Positions 7,281-15,674 of a stretch of 21,030 nucleotides of DNA are shown here, piece after piece. The stretch spans positions 1 through 21,030 of the forward strand of contig JBLNEW010000002.1 of assembly GCA_050263095.1 (NCBI GenBank). Direction: 5' to 3'. The first letter of the stretch is position 1; each line of letters begins with the position of its first letter. The notes under the pieces are model-generated. The model ran no database searches. It was not told where the DNA came from and saw only the letters and a list, made by a program, of their open reading frames with translations. Position numbers and translations under genes: made by a program. Origin of the DNA: FEB-35 sp050263095. GTDB taxonomy: Bacteria > Desulfobacterota > Deferrimicrobia > Deferrimicrobiales > Deferrimicrobiaceae.

Positions 7281-8228
7281 TTACGAGTCCCCGGGCGATC
7301 CGCCGCGCACAACCCGATCGATCAATGCCTGATCGATCACCCCCTGCGGGCGGAATATCATCATGAGGACCAGGATGATCCCGTAGACGATGTACCGGTA
7401 TTCGCTGACGAACCGGAGCGCTTCAGGAACCGCCGTCAGGAACATCGCCCCGAACACGGGGCCAAGGAGATGCTCGCTGCCGCCGAAGACCGCGAACACG
7501 AGAATCTCCACGGCGCGGTGGTAGGTGAAATCCGCGGGGCTGATGTACGAGGTGGAGTGGGCGAACAGGGCCCCGGCGAACCCGGAGAGGAGGGCCCCCT
7601 GGCTGAATGCGAGCACCTTGTAGTAGGTCGCGTCTATTCCCGCCGCCTCTGCCGCCGCCTCGTCCATGCGGATCGCGGCGTAGGCCCTGCCGGCCCTGGA
7701 GGTGGAAAGCCTGATGAAAAAAAGGGTCGACAGCAGCGCGGCAGCCAGCAGGATCAGGAACACGGAAAGGCTTATGAACTGGTTGCTCATCAGCCCGACG
7801 GTCTCGGGAGAGAATCCCGACTCCCTCAAGGCCGCCAGGATCTCCCTGCCCATCTGGGGGATCTCAGCTATTCCCACCGCGCCGCCGGTAAGCGTTTCCC
7901 AGTTGATGAAGACGGCCCGCACGACCTCGCCGAACCCGAGCGTCGCTATGGCGAGGTAAACCCCCTTGAGCCGAAGGGCGGGGATTCCCACTAGGACGCC
8001 GAAGGCCCCCGCCAGGACCGAGCCCAGGAGCACGCCTGCGGGGATGGGCATCCCGTGGGCGGTCGTGAGGATCGCGGACGCATACGCGCCTATGCTCATG
8101 AACCCGGCGTTCCCCAGGGAGAGCTGGCCCGTGGAAAGCGTCACGTAGATGCTCACCGCGAGCAGCACGTTGACGAGCATGAAGGACGCCACCTGCAGAT
8201 GGTAAGGATTGAGCCAGTCCAGTGGCAT
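7281..8228 (-). CDS. livM: Branched-chain amino-acid-type ABC transporter permease LivM
   Basis: 315 residues, inner-membrane permease with many hydrophobic segments. STGQLSLGNAGFMSIGAYASAIL near the N-terminus and GVYLAIATLGFGEVVR are typical LivM stretches; FGGSEHLLGPVFGAMFL near the C-terminus is the conserved end of the family. It forms the channel with LivH. It starts 6 bases after livH ends and stops immediately before livG. No clear ribosome site is visible before the ATG, so coupling to livH translation is likely. Confidence 0.92.
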   Translation of the reverse strand: MPLDWLNPYHLQVASFMLVNVLLAVSIYVTLSTGQLSLGNAGFMSIGAYASAILTTAHGMPIPAGVLLGSVLAGAFGVLVGIPALRLKGVYLAIATLGFGEVVRAVFINWETLTGGAVGIAEIPQMGREILAALRESGFSPETVGLMSNQFISLSVFLILLAAALLSTLFFIRLSTSRAGRAYAAIRMDEAAAEAAGIDATYYKVLAFSQGALLSGFAGALFAHSTSYISPADFTYHRAVEILVFAVFGGSEHLLGPVFGAMFLTAVPEALRFVSEYRYIVYGIILVLMMIFRPQGVIDQALIDRVVRGGSPGDS

Positions 8229-8234
8229 GGAGGG

Positions 8235-9119
8235 CTACCGCTGCGTTTCCGGATGCGCCTGACCGAAGAGCCCTTGCGGCCTGACAAGCAGAACGACGAT
8301 GATCGCGATGAACGCGATGGCGTCCCGGTACCCGGAACTCCCGTATGCGACGACGAAGGTTTCGGACAGGCCCAGGATCGCCCCGCCGGCGACCGCTCCC
8401 GCTACGCTTCCCATCCCCCCGAAGATGATGATCGCAAGGCCTTTGAGCCCCATGGAAAGACCCATCTGGTTGTTGATGTAGTTGAACGCCATTCCGACCA
8501 GGACTCCCGCCACGCCTCCCATCGAGGAGGCGATGACGACCGTCGCCGTTATGATCTTCGTCGTGTCCACTCCGAGAAGCCCCGCGGTATCGAGGTTCTC
8601 CGCCGTGGCGCGCAGCCCCTTGCCGGCCTTCGTCTTGTAGAGCCATAGCGACAGGCCCGCCATCAAGATGACGGCGATCGCGAGGATCAAGGCCTGGACG
8701 AGGTAGACGGTGACCGGCCCGACCTCGAACCTGATCTCGGCGAATGGAGTCTCGAACAGCTGGTTCCCGGCGCCGAAAATTTTATGGGCCGAGTTTTCCA
8801 GGAGTATCGATACGCCTATGGTGCTGATGAGGGGAGCGAGCGCCGACCCGCCCTGCCGCCCGCGGAGCGGCCGCAGCGCGAAACGCTCCAGCAGGTAGCC
8901 CATGATCCCCGTTGCAGCGACTGCGCCGAGGAAAGCCGCCCAAAGCGGGGCATGGGCCTTCGTCGCGATCAGCATCCCGACGAACGCCCCGAACATGAAA
9001 ATCTCCCCGTGGGCCATGTTGATGATGTCGAGCACGCCGAAAACGAGGGTGTAACCGAGCGCCACCACGGCGTATATGCTGCCCAGGGTAATGCCGTTGA
9101 TCAGCTGTTCGGCGAACAA
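8235..9119 (-). CDS. livH: Branched-chain amino-acid-type ABC transporter permease LivH
   Basis: 294 residues, multi-spanning inner-membrane permease. The N-terminal GITLGSIYAVVALGYTLVFG followed by INMAHGEIFMFGAF is the standard LivH opening, and AIIIFGGMGSVAGAVAGGAILG near the C-terminus is the conserved family motif. It partners LivM. It starts 25 bases after livK ends, the usual order binding protein, permease, permease, ATPase, ATPase. Confidence 0.93.
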   Translation of the reverse strand: MFAEQLINGITLGSIYAVVALGYTLVFGVLDIINMAHGEIFMFGAFVGMLIATKAHAPLWAAFLGAVAATGIMGYLLERFALRPLRGRQGGSALAPLISTIGVSILLENSAHKIFGAGNQLFETPFAEIRFEVGPVTVYLVQALILAIAVILMAGLSLWLYKTKAGKGLRATAENLDTAGLLGVDTTKIITATVVIASSMGGVAGVLVGMAFNYINNQMGLSMGLKGLAIIIFGGMGSVAGAVAGGAILGLSETFVVAYGSSGYRDAIAFIAIIVVLLVRPQGLFGQAHPETQR

Positions 9120-9144
9120 CCTCGCTCCCCGAAACCGACGGGTT

Positions 9145-10299
9145 CTACCTGAACACCTGGAACTTTCCGCCCTTTATAATAAGGACGTTTGGCTCCATGA
9201 CGACGTCCCTGTCCGCGTCGAAGGAGAACCTGCCCAGGACCCCGTCGAAGTTCCGGATCCCCGCCAAGGCGTCCCTCAGCTTGTCCCGGTCCGCCGCTCC
9301 CGCTTTTTTTAACGCTTCCGCCATGATGTAGAGCGCATCGTACGCCTGGGCGGCGAACTGGTCCGGTTTCTTGCCGTATGCCTTGTCGTACCGCGAGACG
9401 AACGCTTTCACCTTCGGGTCGTTCCTGTCGGCGAACCACGGGGTGGCCACCACGAGCCCTTCCGCGGCCCCTTTCGCTATCTCGATCACCTTGGGGGAGT
9501 TGAACCCGTTCCCGCCGACGAAGGGAACCTTGATTCCCATTTTCCTCGCCTGTGAAAGGATGACCGCTCCCTCTTCGTAGAGGGCGGAGCAGAAAACGGC
9601 GTCCGGGGAAAGCCCCTTGATCTTGGTAAGCTGGGCCTTGTAATCCGACTGCCCTTTCTGGAACGTCTCGATCGCGACGATTTGGAGCTTAAGGTCCTCG
9701 GCGACCTTCTTCATCGTGTCGAAGCCGGACTTCGTGAAGACGTCGTCGTTGCCGTAGAGAATCGCCACTTTCCTTATTTTGTATTTATTCGCAGCTTTCG
9801 AGACGGACGCCGGTATGGCCTGGGATTCCGGCAGCGAATTGCGGAAGACGTACTTCCCTATCTTCGTGATGCCGGCGGCGGTGGTGGACGTCCCCATGAT
9901 CGGCACACCGCTGGCGTTCGCCTCCGGCCCCACGACCTTCATCTCGGTGGAAAGCGTAGGCCCTATGATGGCGGCGACCCGGGAGGAGTTTATGAGCTTC
10001 TGGCCCGCTGCCAGCGCCTGCTCCTGCTTACCGGAGGAGTCCTCGATCACGAGCTCGATCTTCACCTCGCCCTTCGCGTTGACCTCGTTCACGGCCAGCT
10101 TCAGGCCGTTGGTGATCGCTTCCCCGTAGCCGGACCCCTGGCCCGTGAGAATCGAGATCACGCCGATCCTTGCGTTGATCGCCGGCGCCTTCGCCCTTGC
10201 GGGCGCGGCCGCCTTCGGCGCGTCCTTTGCGGCCCCAATGAATAACAGGGAGAACGCGAGGATGGATACCAGACCGATCAACCGGATCGTGCGGGACAT
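9145..10299 (-). CDS. livK: Periplasmic substrate-binding protein of the Liv-type transporter
   Basis: 384 residues from the ATG at 10299, chosen because AAGGAGG stands about 6 bases upstream and the protein then opens with a regular signal peptide (MSRTIRLIGLVSILAFSLLFIGAA). The frame is open for 22 more codons upstream, but that extension is Arg-rich and has no ribosome site. An Ala/Pro/Lys-rich linker follows the signal peptide, then the type I periplasmic-binding fold: ISILTGQGSGYGEAITNGLKLAVNEVNAKG, VAAIIGPTLSTEMKVVGPEA and FDAQAYDALY-like FAAQAYDALYIMAEAL. It captures the substrate in the periplasm and delivers it to LivHM. First gene of the operon. Symbol given by family; the true ligand is unknown. 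Confidence 0.92.
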   Translation of the reverse strand: MSRTIRLIGLVSILAFSLLFIGAAKDAPKAAAPARAKAPAINARIGVISILTGQGSGYGEAITNGLKLAVNEVNAKGEVKIELVIEDSSGKQEQALAAGQKLINSSRVAAIIGPTLSTEMKVVGPEANASGVPIMGTSTTAAGITKIGKYVFRNSLPESQAIPASVSKAANKYKIRKVAILYGNDDVFTKSGFDTMKKVAEDLKLQIVAIETFQKGQSDYKAQLTKIKGLSPDAVFCSALYEEGAVILSQARKMGIKVPFVGGNGFNSPKVIEIAKGAAEGLVVATPWFADRNDPKVKAFVSRYDKAYGKKPDQFAAQAYDALYIMAEALKKAGAADRDKLRDALAGIRNFDGVLGRFSFDADRDVVMEPNVLIIKGGKFQVFR

Positions 10300-10400
10300 T
10301 GGAAGCCTCCTTTTCCGTCGGAGTGCCGGCCTTCGCCCAGGTGGCGCAGCCAGCCTAAGCTCCAAACCACCGGTTTCATGCTGCGTTGAGGAGCGAAGGC

Positions 10401-10489
10401 TGGTGCCCGGGGAGAGAATTGAACTCTCACGGCTCGTTAAAGCCTCGGGATTTTAAGTCCCGTGCGTCTGCCAGTTCCGCCACCCGGGC
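10401..10489 (-). tRNA. tRNA-Leu (anticodon TAA)
   Basis: 89 bases including encoded CCA, class II with a long variable arm. The acceptor stem pairs GCCCGGG with CCCGGGC, followed by A and CCA. The anticodon stem CGGGA/TCCCG encloses CTTAAAA (anticodon TAA), and the T-arm contains GTTCAATTC. It stands 67 bases downstream of tRNA-Cys on the same strand and 100 bases before livK; no clear terminator separates it from livK. Confidence 0.96.
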
Positions 10490-10556
10490 GCACTTGAGAA
10501 AACATAGCACAAAAACCGGACCGCACGAAAACGGGGGGTGGGGGAAAAGAGAAAAA

Positions 10557-10631
10557 TGGAGGCGGCACCCGGATTTGAACCGGGGAATAAAGGATTTGCA
10601 GTCCTCTGCCTTACCACTTGGCTATGCCGCC
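10557..10631 (-). tRNA. tRNA-Cys (anticodon GCA)
   Basis: 75 bases including encoded CCA. Acceptor GGCGGCA pairs with TGCCGCC, discriminator T. The anticodon loop CTGCAAA carries GCA, and the T-arm is CCGGTTCAAATCCGG. It is first in a tRNA-Cys/tRNA-Leu pair. Confidence 0.96.
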
Positions 10632-10640
10632 GTACCGGGT

Positions 10641-10669
10641 ATTGTCAGGCGAACCAGACGCCCTGTCAA
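10641..10669 (-). promoter_or_regulatory. Promoter of the tRNA-Cys/tRNA-Leu unit
   Basis: On the minus strand, TTGACA (10669-10664), a 17-base spacer and GACAAT (10646-10641). Initiation is expected a few bases before the mature tRNA-Cys end at 10631. Confidence 0.6.
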
Positions 10670-10724
10670 GCGCGCCGGATCGCAGAACGTTGCGTGGCGA
10701 ATGCCCCAGTCGCTTCATCGGCGA

Positions 10725-10753
10725 TTGACCGGTTCCTGCCAACAATATAGATT
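10725..10753 (+). promoter_or_regulatory. Possible promoter of the FadL-type gene
   Basis: TTGACC at 10725-10730 with TAGATT at 10748-10753 (17-base spacer), or alternatively TATAGA at 10746-10751. The match is moderate, and the leader to the ATG would be about 65 bases. Confidence 0.35.
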
Positions 10754-10825
10754 CGTCATACGTCCGGAAGGTGAGTATTGGGGTGTGACATCGTTCTCTG
10801 ACCGATTCCTGGTCACAAGGCCGGA

Positions 10826-12148
10826 ATGATGGATTCGGACATAAGACGGAGATGCCGTACGCGAACCGCGCCACGTGTCGCTACGCTCCTCCTGGTTTTT
10901 CTCTGCCTTCTTCCGGTTTGCGCCTTTTCCGGCAACGGCCTGAACATGACCGGCTTCGGCACGGAGTCGATCGGCATGGGCGGTGCGGACCTGGCGGTGG
11001 CGCGGGATACGACGGCGATGAACACCAACCCCGCGGGGATCTCCCAGATTCCAGGGAGCGCACTGGACCTGTATAACGCTTTCGCCTACCCTCTCTCCGT
11101 CGTCCACAGGGATCAATTCGGAAATGACGCCGAGGTGTCGAACCGGCTCATCGTTCTCGGCAGCGGAGGGTACACCCGACAACTCGGCAACGGACCCGTC
11201 ACGATGGGGATCGGGTTCTTCGCCCAGGGAGGATCTGGGAATGTCTTCAAGAATCTCGCAACACCATTCGGCACGCGCGACGAGCTCTCCTCGCAGTTCC
11301 GGATCGGAAAAGTTACGCCGACCGTCGCATACAAGGTCAACGACACCCTTTCCCTGGGCGTAAGCCTTCAGGTGGTCTACACAGACATCCGGCAGAAAGT
11401 GTTTCCGGAAACGTCCGTCTTCGATCCGCTCGATCCCGCTCGAACGTTCTTCGGAACGGAGATAAAGGACATGTACGGCTTCGGGTACGGGGTGAAGCTG
11501 GGAGCGCTGTATAAAGTAAGCGATCGGCTGACGATCGGAGCGGCGTACACCGGCAAGATGGATTTACCGCTGCGCAACGGCAAGGTGATCGTCAACATGT
11601 CGTCCGCGGGCCTCGGGAAAGTGACCTACTCGGATGCCCGAATCGAAGGGATGTCCCTTCCGCAGGATTTCGGGGTGGGCGTTGCGGTGCGCGTCACGAA
11701 GCCGCTCCTCCTCTCGGCGGAAGTCACCTGGATCGACTGGTCCAAGGCGCTGAAAACATCGACGCTTCGCGCGAGCGATCCGGACAATCCGGCCGCCCCC
11801 CCGTCGCTTGCGCTCACCTCCAAGCTCAACTGGAGGGACCAGTACGTATTCGCGGTCGGCGCGGCGTACGACCTGACGGAGAAGGCGATCCTGCGTGCGG
11901 GGTACAACTACGGGAAGAATCCGATCCCCGCCGACACTCTCAGCCCCTTGCTCGACCCGATCGGCGAGCACACCGGGACCTTCGGCGGGGGATATTCGTT
12001 CAGCAAGAGGTGGCAGGTGAACGCGGCGGCCGAATATAATTTCAGGAACCGCGTGAGGTACAACAATCCGCAGCTTCCGATCGGCCCCGGCGCCGAGGAA
12101 GAGCAAGAGGTCATAGTCGCTCACGTGATGCTCAGTCGGCGTTGGTAG
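10826..12148 (+). CDS. OmpP1/FadL/TodX-family outer-membrane transporter
   Basis: 440 residues. A basic N-terminus and hydrophobic stretch end at about CAFS-GNGLN (35/36), a signal peptide. The mature N-terminus GLNMTGFGTESIGMGGADLAVARDTTAMNTNPAG is the conserved FadL opening, with NPAG at 68-71. The rest alternates polar and hydrophobic residues as in beta strands, and the last residue is Trp, as expected for an outer-membrane barrel. The family lets hydrophobic compounds (long-chain fatty acids, aromatics) cross the outer membrane; the substrate here is unknown. ATGATG gives two adjacent possible starts, and AAGG upstream is a weak ribosome site. No partner genes for fatty-acid use are nearby. 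The next gene begins 81 bases downstream under its own promoter. Confidence 0.9.
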   Translation: MMDSDIRRRCRTRTAPRVATLLLVFLCLLPVCAFSGNGLNMTGFGTESIGMGGADLAVARDTTAMNTNPAGISQIPGSALDLYNAFAYPLSVVHRDQFGNDAEVSNRLIVLGSGGYTRQLGNGPVTMGIGFFAQGGSGNVFKNLATPFGTRDELSSQFRIGKVTPTVAYKVNDTLSLGVSLQVVYTDIRQKVFPETSVFDPLDPARTFFGTEIKDMYGFGYGVKLGALYKVSDRLTIGAAYTGKMDLPLRNGKVIVNMSSAGLGKVTYSDARIEGMSLPQDFGVGVAVRVTKPLLLSAEVTWIDWSKALKTSTLRASDPDNPAAPPSLALTSKLNWRDQYVFAVGAAYDLTEKAILRAGYNYGKNPIPADTLSPLLDPIGEHTGTFGGGYSFSKRWQVNAAAEYNFRNRVRYNNPQLPIGPGAEEEQEVIVAHVMLSRRW

Positions 12149-12184
12149 AGGTTTGTAAAACACTGTATCATTTTCTGGGCAAGT

Positions 12185-12193
12185 TGATATAAT
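12185..12193 (+). promoter_or_regulatory. Extended -10 promoter of the STAND/SARP regulator gene
   Basis: TGATATAAT at 12185-12193 is a perfect TGnTATAAT extended -10. No good -35 is seen at the usual distance, as often with extended -10 promoters. Transcription would begin about 12200, giving a 30-base leader; GGGGG stands 5 bases before the ATG at 12230. Confidence 0.65.
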
Positions 12194-12229
12194 TCGACGC
12201 ATGTCGGATCCTCCGTTCCGGGGGACTAA

Positions 12230-15200
12230 ATGCGTTCCGCTCCTTCCATCGCAAAGATCACCCGCCCGTCTCCGACCGGATGTTTCCCCCGCAAACGGCT
12301 ATTCCGCGAACTGGATCGCGAGCTGAAACGTCCGATCCTCTGGATTTCAGGCCCCCCCGGTTCCGGCAAGACGACCCTGGTCAGCAGTTACGTCGCCGCA
12401 AGGAAACTCCCTTGCGTCTGGTACCAGGTGGACCCGAGAGACGGAGATGTCGCCACCTGTTTCTATTACCTCGGACTTGCCGCCAGAAAGGCCGCCCCGA
12501 GGATCCGGAAGGCGCTTCCCCTCCTCACGCCGGAATATCTTCCCGATCTGCCGGCGTTCACGAGGCGTTTTTTCGAATCGTTGTTCTCGAGGCTGAAATC
12601 TCGCGGCGTTATCGTGTTCGACGACTGTCACGGGGTGGCTGTCGATTCGCCCTTTCACGCAGTGGTGCAAGAGGGATTATCGTTCCTTCCTGTAGGAAAC
12701 CGGGCGATCCTGATCAGCCGCGGCCCTCCTCCCGTCGTTTTTTCCCGGTTCCTGGCCAACAGGGAGATGGGGGAGTTCGATTCGGAGGACCTCCGTTTTA
12801 CCCGCGTCGAGACCCGGGGGATGGTGGACCAAAGCGGGTACGCGTCCCTGAGCCGCGAAACGCTGCGCAATCTGCATGAAAAAACCGGCGGATGGGCTGC
12901 GGGTATCGTGATCCTGATGAGGGAACACAGCCGGGGAAGGGTATCGATCCGCCCTCGCGCCCTGGGCACTCCTCAAGCGATCTTCGACTATTTCGCCGGC
13001 GAGACCTTCAGGATGGTGGATCCGGAAATACGGGATTTCCTGATGAGGAGCGCCTTCCTGCCGCGGATGACTGCAGAAATGGCGGAGAAGATGACGGGGC
13101 AGGAAAAGGGGGGACGATTCCTCTCATACCTGCACCGCCACAACTGTTTCACGGAAGTCCTCCCTGATGGTGGAACGGTGTACAGGTACCACCAGCTTTT
13201 CCGGGAATTTCTCCTCGCCCGGGCGAAGGAGGAACTTGCCGGCGAAGAAGGAAATCGGCTGCGGCGCACGGCCGGCGCGATTCTCGCGGAATCCGGTGAT
13301 TGGGAAGACGCCGTCGAACCGATGCGGGAATCCGGGGACTGGGGCGGCCTAGTTCCCATCGTTATTTCCCGGGCCCCTTCGCTTATTGCGCAGGGGAGGT
13401 TCAAGACCCTGGAGGAGTTGCTCCGCGCCTTTCCTCAAAGCATCCTCGAAGAGGTTCCGTGGCTTTCCTACTGGCTCGGGGTGGCGATCGTTCCGTTCGA
13501 ACCGGCAAACGCACGACGCCTCTTCGAAAAGGCGCTGGCACGGTTCCGTCGTGAGAGGGATGCCACCGGAGCGTTCCTGTCCTGGGCCGGCATCTGCCCG
13601 GCGGTGTGGTTCGCAAAAGCGGGGTACGAGGCCCTCGACTCGTCCATTGCCTCCCTGGACGATCTCCTTCGGGAGTTCGGCGGTTTTCCATCCCCGGAAA
13701 TCGAAGCGCAGGCCCTCTGCAGCATGATCCAGGCGCTCGGACTGAGGCTGCCGGCGACCATCGACTGCGACGAATGGGTTGCCCGCGCCCTGGCCGTCGC
13801 GGATAAAATCTCTGAAATTCCGCTGAAGGCCAAGCTGCTCGGCTCCATTCTGAATTACTGGATGTGCAGGGGAGTCGAATCCACCAAGGTGTATTCGATG
13901 TTCGCTTCGATCGAACCCCTCCTGGGATCGAATGGCGTTCCGCCGATCGTCCGGATCGAAGCGCTCCTGTATTGCGCCATCAATTTGCTCTTCATGGGCG
14001 AATACGACCGGTGCCTTGAGGTCGTCGCAAAGGGGCTCAAGCATTCCGAATCGTCCGGTCTCCATGTTCTCGACATGTTCCTGCTGGGACAGGGTACGCT
14101 CGCGGCGATGCACAAGGGAGATATGCATGCGGCGAATAACAGCTTCCGCCGGATGGCCTCCCTCCTTCCGAAGGCGATGCCGCACGATGCGGGCTTCTAC
14201 CACTACATCGCCTCCTGGGAGGCGCTCGAGCGGGGCGATACGGCGCGGGCCGAACATCATTGGAAAATAAACACCGACTTGGTGAGGAAGGTCGGATTTG
14301 CCTTCATCATCCACGTGAACCGGATCGAGGGGGCCCTCGTTATGCGCGCCCTGGGGAGGCACGAGGAGGCCCGCGCCCTTCTCGCGGATGCGCGCCGGAT
14401 CGAGAGCATGCACCGCTGCGACAGATTTACTTTCCTGACGAAAATCATGGAATCGGTCTTCCTGACCGAGGACGGGGATGCGTCGGGGGGAGTCGCCAAG
14501 CTGCGGGAAGGATTGGCGATCGCGAGGGAATTCTCGTATCTTGGGACGCATTTCTGGCACCCGGGATTTCAGGCGCAGATTGCGGCCAGGGCCCTGCGTG
14601 AAGGGATCGAGGTTCCATTCGTGCGGGAGATGATCCGGAAAAACAGGCTCCTCCCGGGCCCGGATGACCTGGGCCTGGAGGAGTGGCCCTGGCCGGTGAA
14701 GGTGTACACCCTTGGCCGGTTCGAGCTCGTAGTCGACGGGAAGACCCTCCCGTTCGCCCGAAAGACCCGGCAGAAACCGTTGCTGCTGCTAAAGGCGCTG
14801 ATCGCCCTGGGGGGGAGGGAAGTCCCTGAAGAGCAGTTAAGCGAAATCCTCTGGCCCGATGCCGACGGAGATCTTGCGCACCAGTCAATGGCGACTACCT
14901 TGAAACGGCTTCGCAAACAGCTTGGAGACGACCGATCCCTCCTTCTGCGCGACGGTCGCCTCACGCTGAATAACCGGCATTGCTGGGTGGACGCGTGGGC
15001 GCTCGAGCGTATCCTGGGTCGCGCGGGCGCCGCTCCGAAACCGGGAGCGCCGGTCCCCGACGGCAACGAGATCACACGGTTAGCGGAAAAGGCGGTCGAC
15101 ATGTACAAAGGCACGTTCCTTTCCGGTGAGACCTTATGCTCAAGCATCGTCACGTACCAGGAGCGCCTGCGGAGCAAGTTCCTGCGGGCGGTCGTGCGGG

Positions 15201-15463
15201 CGGGTCGCCACTGGGAGCAGGCGGGGGAGTGGGACAGGGCGATCTCCTGCTACCAGAAGGGGCAGGATGTAGACCCACTATCCGAAGAGATGTACCGAGG
15301 CATGATCTCCTGCAATATGCGGATGGGACGCGCCGCGGAAGCCCACGCGGTATATCAACGTTGCTGCAAGACGCTCTCCGCCGTGCTCGGCGTGAACCCC
15401 TCGCCCGACCTGAAAGCGATCCTGATCTGCTCCCCGGCCGCCTCCGATCCCGTTAGAAATTAA
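12230..15463 (+). CDS. Large transcriptional regulator: STAND ATPase, helical repeats, SARP-type winged helix and BTAD domain
   Basis: 1077 residues. The N-terminal signal-transduction ATPase has Walker A GPPGSGKTT (41-49) and Walker B VIVFDDCH (127-134), like the MalT NTPase. A long alpha-helical middle (about 330-800; TPR-like pairs such as YDRCLEVVAKGLKHSE) should form the sensor solenoid. From about 825 (VYTLGRFELVVDGKTL, then KPLLLLKALIALGGREV and LSEILWPDADGDLAHQ) comes an OmpR-like winged helix as in Streptomyces SARPs, followed by a bacterial transcriptional activation domain to the C-terminus (DRAISCYQKGQDVDPLSEEMYRGM). There is no LuxR-type HTH. It probably binds ATP and a ligand, oligomerises, and activates promoters with direct repeats. 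Such repeats lie 84 bases downstream of its stop, before the first collagen-like gene, and again before the second. Confidence 0.88.
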   Translation: MRSAPSIAKITRPSPTGCFPRKRLFRELDRELKRPILWISGPPGSGKTTLVSSYVAARKLPCVWYQVDPRDGDVATCFYYLGLAARKAAPRIRKALPLLTPEYLPDLPAFTRRFFESLFSRLKSRGVIVFDDCHGVAVDSPFHAVVQEGLSFLPVGNRAILISRGPPPVVFSRFLANREMGEFDSEDLRFTRVETRGMVDQSGYASLSRETLRNLHEKTGGWAAGIVILMREHSRGRVSIRPRALGTPQAIFDYFAGETFRMVDPEIRDFLMRSAFLPRMTAEMAEKMTGQEKGGRFLSYLHRHNCFTEVLPDGGTVYRYHQLFREFLLARAKEELAGEEGNRLRRTAGAILAESGDWEDAVEPMRESGDWGGLVPIVISRAPSLIAQGRFKTLEELLRAFPQSILEEVPWLSYWLGVAIVPFEPANARRLFEKALARFRRERDATGAFLSWAGICPAVWFAKAGYEALDSSIASLDDLLREFGGFPSPEIEAQALCSMIQALGLRLPATIDCDEWVARALAVADKISEIPLKAKLLGSILNYWMCRGVESTKVYSMFASIEPLLGSNGVPPIVRIEALLYCAINLLFMGEYDRCLEVVAKGLKHSESSGLHVLDMFLLGQGTLAAMHKGDMHAANNSFRRMASLLPKAMPHDAGFYHYIASWEALERGDTARAEHHWKINTDLVRKVGFAFIIHVNRIEGALVMRALGRHEEARALLADARRIESMHRCDRFTFLTKIMESVFLTEDGDASGGVAKLREGLAIAREFSYLGTHFWHPGFQAQIAARALREGIEVPFVREMIRKNRLLPGPDDLGLEEWPWPVKVYTLGRFELVVDGKTLPFARKTRQKPLLLLKALIALGGREVPEEQLSEILWPDADGDLAHQSMATTLKRLRKQLGDDRSLLLRDGRLTLNNRHCWVDAWALERILGRAGAAPKPGAPVPDGNEITRLAEKAVDMYKGTFLSGETLCSSIVTYQERLRSKFLRAVVRAGRHWEQAGEWDRAISCYQKGQDVDPLSEEMYRGMISCNMRMGRAAEAHAVYQRCCKTLSAVLGVNPSPDLKAILICSPAASDPVRN

Positions 15464-15544
15464 AGATATCGCGGGCCTAAGTTCCGCGTCCGCCGCCTCA
15501 CGGTAGAGAGAGTTTTTTCAACACCCCGTTTATTTTCTCCGAGT

Positions 15545-15601
15545 CTGTCCCCTATCGGTCCCCTCGCGCAATCTACGATGCTGCTCACCGGAGAGGAACT
15601 G
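15545..15601 (+). repeat. 57-bp shared upstream box, copy 1
   Basis: Identical to 18416-18472 at 54 of 57 positions without gaps. Weaker similarity reaches back to about 15490 (CCGCCT, then GTTTATTTTCT against GTTTGTTTCCC). The box holds the paired GTCCCCT elements and a -10-like hexamer. It precedes the first collagen-like gene, while copy 2 precedes the small gene and second collagen-like gene. Confidence 0.9.
15547..15579 (+). promoter_or_regulatory. Candidate SARP-type promoter of collagen-like gene 1
   Basis: GTCCCCT at 15547-15553 and again at 15558-15564 gives an 11-bp period, one helical turn. Nine bases later comes TACGAT (15574-15579), four of six to the -10 consensus, with no -35 box. 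SARP activators such as ActII-ORF4 and DnrI are known to bind heptamer direct repeats with 11-bp period placed about 8 bp before the -10. That the adjacent regulator binds here is inference. Confidence 0.6.
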
Positions 15602-15645
15602 TGGCTGATTATTGGTACCCCGTGCGCCAGATCCCGCGGAGGGAT
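15593..15645 (+). pseudogene. Deletion remnant of the small gene found intact at 18506-18730
   Basis: After the shared GAGGAACTG, the sequence 15602-15644 resembles 18632-18675 (about 33 of 43 bases, one gap), which is the C-terminal part of the small gene; translation gives EELWLIIGTP against EELRLIMGIP. The first part of the gene is absent. GAGGAACTG occurs twice in the intact unit (18464-18472 and 18623-18631), so a 159-bp deletion between these short repeats explains the structure. The fused frame is open from an ATG at 15578 for 36 codons and overlaps the start of the collagen-like gene, so it may act as a short upstream frame, but it is unlikely to be a functional protein. Confidence 0.65.
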
Positions 15646-15674
15646 TTCCATGCTCATAAAGAAAGGGGGCTCAG

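Noticed and set aside
10300..10365. Upstream start adding 22 residues to the periplasmic binding protein
   Set aside because: The extension is Arg-rich with no ribosome site, whereas the ATG at 10299 has AAGGAGG and begins a regular signal peptide.
10329..10400. GCCTTCGC/GCGAAGGC inverted pair between tRNA-Leu and livK as a terminator or regulator
   Set aside because: Eight-base arms 56 bases apart without a T-tract; too weak to support a call.
12210..12227. GTCCCCC on the minus strand in the regulator leader as an autoregulatory operator
   Set aside because: Only one imperfect heptamer, no partner at 11 bp, and it coincides with the G-rich ribosome site of the gene.
15470..15488. CGCGG/CCGCG hairpin as terminator of the regulator gene
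   Set aside because: The stem has only five pairs, with a 9-base loop and no T-tract directly after it; read-through into collagen-like gene 1 remains possible.
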